This document shows, one piece after another, positions 34,297 through 41,053 of a stretch of 53,054 nucleotides of DNA (position 1 is the first letter of the stretch; each line of letters begins with the position of its first letter). Under the pieces are notes generated by a model that searched no databases, was not told the DNA's origin, and saw nothing but the letters and a program-made list of their open reading frames with translations. The stretch is from positions 1-53,054 of the forward strand of contig JBKQPR010000334.1 in NCBI GenBank assembly GCA_052144935.1, given 5' to 3'. Source of the stretch: JOPF133 sp052144935 (lineage in GTDB: Bacteria; Acidobacteriota; Terriglobia; Bryobacterales; Bryobacteraceae). The translations under genes and the position numbers were made by a program.

Positions 34297-34669
34297 ATGG
34301 CGGATTGAGTCTCCTCATCCCTTGTAGTCGCGCTGGCCTTGTCCATCGGCTCCCGCTTGTTTGAAGCGGAAGGCGCCGGCGAAAACGGGAGTGCACGTGA
34401 CTGACCAGCCCGCCACCGGCACTTTCCCTGTTGTTATTGAACACGTGGCAGCGGGCCCCGGCTTTTGGCTACCATGGGGATTCAGCCCCCATTTTGATTG
34501 CTATGCCCGAAAAGGCGCGGGACGCCACTTTCTACGAGGCCGAAGAGGAACGCGGCCGTGAATTCTCGCCGCGCATCTCGTTCACGCGCGTCGCCGCCGC
34601 GGCAGCGATCCGGATCGGACTGGCGATCGCAGTTGCGCCGTTTCCCGCTGGATCGGCTTCGCGCAACGA
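34297..34669. other. Intergenic, no confident gene
   Basis: A plus-strand frame around 34504-34650 reads RDATFYEAEEERGREFSPRI and looks briefly protein-like, leading into the TIGR03435 remnant; it may be the decayed 5' part of that gene or of a neighbour. Nothing else seen. Confidence 0.35.
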
Positions 34670-34890
34670 GTGGAGTTCGAGGTGGCGTCGGTGAAGCCGT
34701 CGGATTCGCAGAGCCGGGAAAACGGGCTGGGCATGGGGCTGTTTACCTGTCCGGGGAGGCAGGGTTCGTGCCAATATGCGCAAACTGGACTATCTGAAGA
34801 GGCGTTTGCCATCCAGCGGTTTCAAAATCGTTGGCGGGCCGCGCTGGCTTCACGAAGATCGCTTCGACAGCCTGGCGGATGCCCGGTAGA
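34670..34890 (+). pseudogene. Decayed TIGR03435 (Solibacter paralogous family) gene
   Basis: The family opening FEVASVKPSDSQ occurs at 34673 onward. After a frame change near 34745 the second hallmark appears: GFKIVGGPRWLHEDRFDSLA, matching the FxIxGGPxWLxxDRxD block. Only about 75 codons in two frames survive, without signal peptide or C-terminal half. TIGR03435 proteins are expanded in Solibacter-like acidobacteria; their role is unknown. Confidence 0.75.
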
Positions 34891-35045
34891 CCGGCGGCGG
34901 CCACCCGGCGCGCCCCCCGGCCTTCGACGGCGCGGCTGCCCGGCGACGATTGGCCGCTGCGATCGGCGGCCCCGATGATATCCACCGCCCGGTCGGACCG
35001 GGCATTCGCTCTGGCATTTCCCGGCAAACCGCGGTATGAAAGTAC

Positions 35046-36563
35046 ATGCACCCTGCACCGATGAGAGACTGGGGAGGCGAGGTAAACCGCGGCCGGCGCC
35101 AATTCCTCCAGGCCGCCGCAGCAAGTTTGGCCGTCGCGCCAGCACTTCTGGCGCAGCGCGGGCGTGGTCCCAACGTCCTGTTCCTGCTCGCGGATGAGTG
35201 GCGTGCGCAATCGACGGGATACGGCGGGGATGTCAATGTCCGCACCCCGGTGCTGGACCGCCTGGAATCGGAAAGCGTGAATTTCGAAAACGCCGTGTCG
35301 GGATGCTCCGTGTGCTGCCCGTATCGCGCCAGCCTCCTCACGGGCCAATATCCGCTCACCCATGGTGTTTTCATCAACGACGTGGAACTGAAGCCGAAAG
35401 GTCCAACCCTGGGGGAAGTCTTCCGCCGCGCCGGTTACAGCACCGGTTTCATTGGCAAGTGGCACGTCTACGGCAGCCCTGACGGCAACTATGGGCGGAG
35501 ACTGGCCTACATCCCGCCGGAGAAGCGCTTTGGTTTCGATTACTGGAAAGCCTGCGAATGCACCCACGACTATAACCACTCGCTGTATTATGACGACGAT
35601 CCCGCTCCGAAGTACTGGCCCGGATACGATGCCATCGCTCAAACCGAAGACGCCTGCCGTTTTATCGAGCGCCGGAGCGTCGCCGGCCCGTTCTTACTCG
35701 TGCTTTCGCTCGGGCCCCCGCATTTCCCATACGCCACCGCGCCGGAACACTACCGGGAGACGTATGCCGGCCGTGAGCTCCGGCTACGCCGTAACGTACC
35801 TGACGGCCAGCGCACACAGGCTGCCGAAATTCTTCGCGGCTACTACGCCCATATGAGCGCGCTCGACGACTGCTTCGGCCGGCTGTTACGGACGCTGGAC
35901 CGCGCCGGCGCCGCCGAGGACACCATCGTGGTTTTCACCTCCGACCACGGCGACATGATGCTCTCGCAGGGGCTGACCACGAAGCTCTACCCCTGGGACG
36001 AGTCGATCCGGGTGCCTTTCTTGCTGCGGTACCCGCGGACGTTCGGACGCAAGCGGCGGCGAATCCAAACGCCACTGAACTCCCCCGACATCATGCCGAC
36101 ACTGCTGGCGCTATGCGCGCTCGCGATTCCGGATTCGGTGGAGGGCAGCGACCTTTCCGGTCCGATCATGGGACGCTCACGCGCGCCCGGCGAGACGGCG
36201 GCCTTCCTCAATTTGCCGGTGCCCATCACGGAAGCTCGCCGCTATGGCTTCGCCGAGTACCGAGGCTTGCGGACCGCACGTTATACCTACGTGAGGTCTA
36301 TTCGGGGCCCGTGGCTGCTGTACGACAACCGGCGCGATCCCTTCCAAATGCACAACCTGTGCGGCCGGACGGAGGACAGGGACTTGCAGACGCGCCTGGA
36401 CCGCGCGCTCGATGCGGTCCTGCGCCGCCGCCGCGACGAGTTCCTGCCTGCCGCCGAATATGTGAAACAAGCGAATGTGGGGCATTACCAGGAGGTCAAC
36501 GTGGAGGTCGGGCGTCATCCGAGCCCGTGGGGTGACTGGGATTCGACGCTGACGCCGCAATAA
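35046..36563 (+). CDS. Tat-exported sulfatase
   Basis: A 505-residue type I sulfatase. A twin-arginine leader (RGRRQFLQAAAASLAVAPALLA) is followed by PNVLFLLADEWRAQ with a metal-binding Asp, then the formylglycine motif C90-C-P-Y-R with ASLLTGQYPLTHG; maturation of C90 needs an FGE or anSME enzyme not encoded here. FIGKWH and FTSDHGDMM supply further active-site residues. The neighbouring Cys at 91 is unusual but outside the required positions. It hydrolyses sulfate esters, probably of polysaccharide, in the periplasm. ATG 35061 is an alternative start. Confidence 0.92.
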   Translation: MHPAPMRDWGGEVNRGRRQFLQAAAASLAVAPALLAQRGRGPNVLFLLADEWRAQSTGYGGDVNVRTPVLDRLESESVNFENAVSGCSVCCPYRASLLTGQYPLTHGVFINDVELKPKGPTLGEVFRRAGYSTGFIGKWHVYGSPDGNYGRRLAYIPPEKRFGFDYWKACECTHDYNHSLYYDDDPAPKYWPGYDAIAQTEDACRFIERRSVAGPFLLVLSLGPPHFPYATAPEHYRETYAGRELRLRRNVPDGQRTQAAEILRGYYAHMSALDDCFGRLLRTLDRAGAAEDTIVVFTSDHGDMMLSQGLTTKLYPWDESIRVPFLLRYPRTFGRKRRRIQTPLNSPDIMPTLLALCALAIPDSVEGSDLSGPIMGRSRAPGETAAFLNLPVPITEARRYGFAEYRGLRTARYTYVRSIRGPWLLYDNRRDPFQMHNLCGRTEDRDLQTRLDRALDAVLRRRRDEFLPAAEYVKQANVGHYQEVNVEVGRHPSPWGDWDSTLTPQ

Positions 36564-37069
36564 ACACCGTGGGATAGGCGTCTCGGGACTTGGTGGCCAT
36601 CGCGCAAATGGGCGCCGTCTTCGGCCAGCGGCGCGAGTTCGCCAGGCCGCGCGGCTGCTCAGCCACGATTGTCGGCCGCGTAGAACAGGGCGCGCCGGCG
36701 GTAGGGCCACTCTCGCCGTCACCTTCGTGTGCCGTGGTTACCTGCCTGCGTTCGACACCGCGACGCGCGCCTCGCGGTTTCCCATCATGAACAGGCTGCC
36801 GGGCCCGCGGCCGCCGCGGCACCGCGCAACGCGTGGGACGCCAGGCTGAAACGGCAAGACTGGTTCGGGCTGGCGGCCGCGCGGTGGGCAGCGGCCATGC
36901 GACCGCGTGCCGGCCCGGCCGGCCTTTGCCGCGCGGCCATCTTCCGGGACCGACTCTCCAGGCTCCAATTCCACGCTATGGGGTCTGGCGTTTTGACGCC
37001 ACCTATGCGATGGCGCATGTCGCTGGTTCTGCTGCTTGGTAGGCTGTCCGGGAACCGCCGGGAGCCGCT
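36564..37069. other. Intergenic, no gene seen
   Basis: About 500 bp of very GC-rich sequence between convergent genes. Frames are open on both strands but with no conserved motif or usable start. It may be decayed coding DNA. Confidence 0.4.
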
Positions 37070-38614
37070 CTAGCCGCCGTAGACCTGGAATCCATCCACG
37101 ACCACGGGCGAGGAGGTCTGGTTCACAACGCGGATGCTGTGGGCGCCATTCTTGAGTCCTCCTGAGCGGAACACCGTGACCCCGTTGAGCCTCGGGAGGT
37201 TTTCGATACCCAGGGCCGCAGTGTGGGCGAGAACGCCGTCAAGGAAGATCGCGACGGAGCCGAAACCGGCCTTCTTGTCCGCGAGGAAATCGATCCCGGC
37301 GCCGCGGAAGGACAACTCGGCGGAATCGTTCGCGGACGCGGTCTGGTGTACCGGGCCGCTTAGGCGATCCTCGCTCGATGACGTCCAGCGGCCGTTGTAC
37401 ACGATGCGGGGATCGCCGCTGGGGATCAGGGTCGAGGGGATGACCGGAGCGGTCTTCACGACCACCGGGATTTCCCAGGCTTTGTAAAGCCCCTCGGGCA
37501 CGTCTTTGAACGGGCAGCCCGAGGTGAACAGCGTCATATGCACATCAGGTCCCTCCCGCCGCTGAAATTTGGCGCACAGGCTGGGGCCGTACATGTGTCC
37601 GGGCGAGAGGAAGGCGTCACTGTAAGAGCGCACCGAGGTCCAGGGTCCCCATGGGTGCGGCGCCTGGTAAAAGTCGTATCGCATCTCGTTCGGCTCGTAC
37701 CACTTGATCATCTTTTCGGTGTTGTACCAGACGACCATGAGATACAACCCCAAGGCGGGGATGTAGCAGGGCCCGCTTTGCCCGCAATGGGTGCGGAGGT
37801 CGAGAAGGGGCTGGGCCTCCTCAACCTTGAGTGACCAGCTTTTCGCCTGGTTGCCGTCGCCGCCGCTGAAGTATCCCCAATCCGCGGCTTTCAGGTCCGG
37901 CAGTCTCTCGCGGGAAACGCGACCCAGGATGTACCTATCGCCGTCGTTCCAGAAGCCGTTGGTCGAGACGGCGTAGACGTAGCGCCTCGCGCCATCCTGG
38001 GCCACGTCGCCGCCGTTCTTCCCGTAGTGGATGAAGAATGGCGCGCCGAAGGAGGGTCCGGGCCACATGGGACGGTTGTAGTTCTCCACCGCGCCCCGGC
38101 TCCAGGTAAGGCCTTTGTCGGTGGACTTGACCAGGCTGCTGTTGAAGGCGGTTTGCCGGAGCCAGTAGTCGCCACTGTCCTTGCCGTAGACGTTGCGGGA
38201 GACGAAGGCGTAGAAGATGGAATCGATGCATTCCTGCCCGCAGACTTTCCAGGTGGCATTGTCGGCTTCCTTCTTGCCGCTCCCGCCGTATTCGTCCATG
38301 GTGTTGATCATGGCTCCGGAGAGAGTGCTCGGACTATCGCCGAGGAGTCGATTGAAGGCCAGGTTTCTAGGCGATTTCCCGAAGCCCCGCCCATCGCAGT
38401 TGAAGGCGTACAGGTTGTCGTCGTCTGCCCAGAACGGATCCCAGGTGTCGCCGTGCGAGTTGTCCCACTTGTGAAGGTCGTTGAGGTCCAGGATGACGTC
38501 CGTAATGCGGACGGACTTTGGGGCACAAAGCGCGGCGCGCCAGGAAGCCGCGGAAAGTGATGGGAGCAGGGCCGCGGCTGTTTTGAGCAAGCCACGGCGG
38601 GTGTGGGCGGCCAT
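37070..38614 (-). CDS. Tat-exported DUF4185-like protein with C-terminal galactose-binding-type domain
   Basis: A 514-residue exported protein. ATG 38614 gives a Tat leader (HTRRGLLKTAAALLPSLSAASWRAALC). Residues 35-380 fit a beta-propeller of the DUF4185 kind (WDNSHGDTWDPFWADDDNLYAFNCDGRGFG, KSTDKGLTWSRG, MWPGPSFGAPFFIHYGKN, YVYAVSTNGFWNDGDRYILGRV, YQAPHPWGPW, FLSPGHMYGPSL). Residues 400-514 resemble a galactose-binding beta-sandwich (SAELSFRGAGIDFLADK, VAIFLDGVLAHTAAL, SPVVVDGFQVYGG). A carbohydrate-active role fits the nearby sulfatase; the reaction is unknown. Confidence 0.8.
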   Translation of the reverse strand: MAAHTRRGLLKTAAALLPSLSAASWRAALCAPKSVRITDVILDLNDLHKWDNSHGDTWDPFWADDDNLYAFNCDGRGFGKSPRNLAFNRLLGDSPSTLSGAMINTMDEYGGSGKKEADNATWKVCGQECIDSIFYAFVSRNVYGKDSGDYWLRQTAFNSSLVKSTDKGLTWSRGAVENYNRPMWPGPSFGAPFFIHYGKNGGDVAQDGARRYVYAVSTNGFWNDGDRYILGRVSRERLPDLKAADWGYFSGGDGNQAKSWSLKVEEAQPLLDLRTHCGQSGPCYIPALGLYLMVVWYNTEKMIKWYEPNEMRYDFYQAPHPWGPWTSVRSYSDAFLSPGHMYGPSLCAKFQRREGPDVHMTLFTSGCPFKDVPEGLYKAWEIPVVVKTAPVIPSTLIPSGDPRIVYNGRWTSSSEDRLSGPVHQTASANDSAELSFRGAGIDFLADKKAGFGSVAIFLDGVLAHTAALGIENLPRLNGVTVFRSGGLKNGAHSIRVVNQTSSPVVVDGFQVYGG

Positions 38615-38743
38615 GATTCGTAATGATACCTTGGAATCAATGGCATAGAGAATTGTCCAGGTACAGGATTGGGGGTGCCCTGTGCGCAAGTGGGGGTACC
38701 GTGTGCGCAGACGGGGGGGCCCAGTGGGCCCGTGGAACGGAAG

Positions 38744-38823
38744 TGTTTCACGTGAAACAACCTTGTTTCACGTGAAACAAACCGGGGGCCTACGCTCCGC
38801 GCGGCTCTGTTTCACGTGAAACA
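38744..38823. other. parS: Cluster of three perfect parS centromere sites
   Basis: The 16-bp palindrome TGTTTCACGTGAAACA occurs without mismatch at 38744-38759, 38764-38779 and 38808-38823. This is the widely conserved chromosomal parS consensus bound by ParB. Clusters lie near oriC in most bacteria and nucleate chromosome segregation and SMC loading. No parA, parB, dnaA or mnmG lies in the window, so this is an isolated cluster between a DUF4185-like gene and a glyoxalase gene. Confidence 0.9.
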
Positions 38824-38851
38824 AACCGGCGGGCCTACCCCCCGCGCGGCT
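38764..38851. repeat. 44-bp tandem duplication carrying parS
   Basis: 38764-38807 and 38808-38851 are diverged copies of parS followed by AACCGG-rich sequence and CCGCGCGGCTC. The second copy contains the last codons and stop of the glyoxalase gene, the first a mutated copy of them, so one parS site arose by local duplication. Before the first site GTGCGCA-type 22-bp units are also repeated twice (about 38670-38720). Confidence 0.75.
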
Positions 38852-39239
38852 CCCAAAGCTCGATTTTGTTCCCGTCCGGGTCGAAGATCCACGCGAAGCG
38901 GCCGTAATCGTAGACCTCGCGCTTCGGATCGACCTGGACGCCGTTTCGCGCCAGCTTCACCAGGATGGCGTCGAGGTCGTCCACGATGTAGTTGACCATG
39001 AAAGGCGCCCGGCTCGGATCGAAATAGTTCGAGTCCTCGGGGAAGACGCACCAGGCGGTGCGATGTTCGATCTCCGGCAGGGCATGGGAACGCCATCTGA
39101 ATTCGAATCCCCCCGCGCCTCTGACCAGTCCAAGGTTGTCCTCATACCAGGAGTGAAGCCGGTCCCGGTCGGCGGATTTGAAGAACACTCCTCCCACGCC
39201 AATCACGCGGCCCGGTTCGGTTGCAGGTGCTCTGTCCAT
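38835..39239 (-). CDS. Glyoxalase/bleomycin-resistance (VOC) protein
   Basis: A 134-residue vicinal-oxygen-chelate protein. Start ATG 39239 is the last Met before the conserved core GRVIGVGGVFFKSADRDRLHSWYEDNLGLV; the frame is open upstream but low complexity. Further marks are MVNYIVDDLDAILVKLARNGVQ and RFAWIFDPDGNKIELWEP with the terminal metal-binding Glu. It forms dimers binding a metal ion; substrate unknown. The 3' end overlaps the parS-bearing duplication. Confidence 0.9.
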   Translation of the reverse strand: MDRAPATEPGRVIGVGGVFFKSADRDRLHSWYEDNLGLVRGAGGFEFRWRSHALPEIEHRTAWCVFPEDSNYFDPSRAPFMVNYIVDDLDAILVKLARNGVQVDPKREVYDYGRFAWIFDPDGNKIELWEPRGG

Positions 39240-39402
39240 GAAAATCAGGATACAGCATGGGTGCCCGCCAGGCACCGCGGGGTGCCCTCTGGGCCCGGTG
39301 CCCTTTGGGCCCGGCTCCGGCACACCTTCAGAGCCGCGACCGCGAGGGAGCGTTACCCAGGCATCCCCGTGAGGGCGGTGTGCTAGGCTGCGAGGTGGAC
39401 GC

Positions 39403-40404
39403 ATGAAGAAACTGATCAACGATCCGCGGAATGTGCCGCTGGAATTTCTCGCGGGGCTGGCTCTGGCGCATGCGGATATTCTGAGAGTCTCGCTCGACCC
39501 GGTTTACGTGGTCCGGGCTGGCGCGCCGGTCCCAGGCAAGACCGGCATCGTGTCGGGTGGAGGCAGCGGTCACGAGCCTATGCACGTGGGGTTCGTGGGC
39601 AAGGGAATGCTCGACGCCGCTTGTCCCGGCCAGGTGTTCACTTCTCCGACCCCGGATCAAATCGAGGCCGCCACGCGCGCGGTCAGCGGTGGAGCGGGCG
39701 TTCTCCATATCGTCAAGAACTACACCGGCGACATCCTGAACTTCGAAATGGCCGCGGAACTCTGCCAGGCGAAAGGCATCGAAGTGCGGGCGGTGGTCAT
39801 CAACGACGACGTGGCCGTGGAAGACAGCCTTTACACGGCGGGCCGCCGTGGCGTGGGGACCACCGTGCTTGCGGAAAAGCTGTGCGGAGCGGCGGCCGAA
39901 CGCGGCTATGATCTGGCGCGCGTGGAAACGCTCTGCCGGAAGGTCAACGGGAACGGGCGCTCCGTGGGGATGGCCCTGACTTCCTGCACCGTTCCGGCCG
40001 CCGGCAAACCCACTTTCGAGTTGGGCGAAGACGAGATCGAGATGGGGATCGGCATCCATGGCGAACCGGGGCGCGAGCGCATGCCGCTGCTGCCCGCCGG
40101 GGAACTGACCGCGCGCATCGCGGGGATGGTCCTGGCGGACCTGCCGTTCCGCAGTGGCGACGAAGTCATCGCCATGGTCAACGGCATGGGCGGCACGCCT
40201 TTGATGGAACTCTATCTGGTCTATGGAGAGTTGGAGCGGATCTTGCGAGGGCGTGGAATCCGCGTGGCGCGCCGGCTGGTGGGCAATTACATCACCAGCC
40301 TGGAAATGGCCGGCTGCTCGATCACCCTGCTCAAAGCCGACGACGAGTTGCTCTCGCTATGGGACGATCCGGTGCTCACCGCGGGGCTGCGCTGGGGGAT
40401 CTGA
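39403..40404 (+). CDS. dhaK: PEP-dependent dihydroxyacetone kinase, DhaK subunit
   Basis: A 333-residue DhaK: KKLINDPRNVPLEFLAGLA opening, SGGGSGHEPMHVGFVGKGML substrate loop with His57, KNYTGDILNF, and GIHGEPG containing H219, which binds dihydroxyacetone covalently. The phosphoryl group comes from DhaL-ADP. First gene of dhaKLM; dhaL begins 5 bp after the stop. The preceding 160 bp hold GC-rich repeats and the promoter, which I cannot define. DhaK type is the PTS-coupled one, consistent with the DhaM fusion downstream. Confidence 0.95.
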   Translation: MKKLINDPRNVPLEFLAGLALAHADILRVSLDPVYVVRAGAPVPGKTGIVSGGGSGHEPMHVGFVGKGMLDAACPGQVFTSPTPDQIEAATRAVSGGAGVLHIVKNYTGDILNFEMAAELCQAKGIEVRAVVINDDVAVEDSLYTAGRRGVGTTVLAEKLCGAAAERGYDLARVETLCRKVNGNGRSVGMALTSCTVPAAGKPTFELGEDEIEMGIGIHGEPGRERMPLLPAGELTARIAGMVLADLPFRSGDEVIAMVNGMGGTPLMELYLVYGELERILRGRGIRVARRLVGNYITSLEMAGCSITLLKADDELLSLWDDPVLTAGLRWGI

Positions 40405-40408
40405 GGGC

Positions 40409-41053
40409 ATGGCGGTGGGCAAGCAAGAAGTGCTCGAGTGGCTGGACCTCCTGCAACGGATCTACGCGGAGAACCGGGCATGGCTCACGGAATTGGACTC
40501 GGCGATCGGCGATGCCGACCACGGGATCAACATGGACCGCGGCTTCACCGCAGTGAAGGCCGAGTTGGCGGCGCAGCCGGCGGAGAATGCCCCGTCCGAC
40601 ATCCGTTCCATCCTGCAGAGTGTGGCCACCGCTCTCATACGGCATGTAGGCGGCGCCGCCGGGCCGCTCTACGGAACCTTCTTTCTGCGAGCCGCGGCGG
40701 CCTGCGCCGGGAAGACCGAACTCGAGGCGGCCGATGCGGTGGCGCTGTTCCAGGCGGGCATCGAGGGTGTGCGCGAGCGCGGTAAAGCGGCCGCGGGAGA
40801 CAAGACCATGATGGACGCGCTGCTTCCGGCTTTGGAAGCGATGCGTAAGGCCCTCGCAGACGGGGCCAGCCTGGCGGCCATCCTCGACGCGGGCGCGGCG
40901 GCGGCCCACGCGGGGATGCTGGCGACGATTCCCATGCAGGCGCGCAAAGGCCGGGCCAGTTATCTGGGCGCGCGCAGCAAAGGCCACCAGGATCCGGGAG
41001 CGACCTCTTCCTACCTGCTGCTGAAGGCGGCCGCGGACAGCTTGCGCTCATGA
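40409..41053 (+). CDS. dhaL: Dihydroxyacetone kinase ADP-binding subunit DhaL
   Basis: A 214-residue helical-barrel DhaL. Mg-binding aspartates are in LTELDSAIGDADHGINMDRG; GGAAGPLYGTFFLRAA and GDKTMMDALLPA contact nucleotide; GARSKGHQDPGATS closes the lid. It holds ADP permanently and is rephosphorylated by DhaM. Start ATG 40409; the stop overlaps the dhaM start by 4 bp. Confidence 0.95.
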   Translation: MAVGKQEVLEWLDLLQRIYAENRAWLTELDSAIGDADHGINMDRGFTAVKAELAAQPAENAPSDIRSILQSVATALIRHVGGAAGPLYGTFFLRAAAACAGKTELEAADAVALFQAGIEGVRERGKAAAGDKTMMDALLPALEAMRKALADGASLAAILDAGAAAAHAGMLATIPMQARKGRASYLGARSKGHQDPGATSSYLLLKAAADSLRS

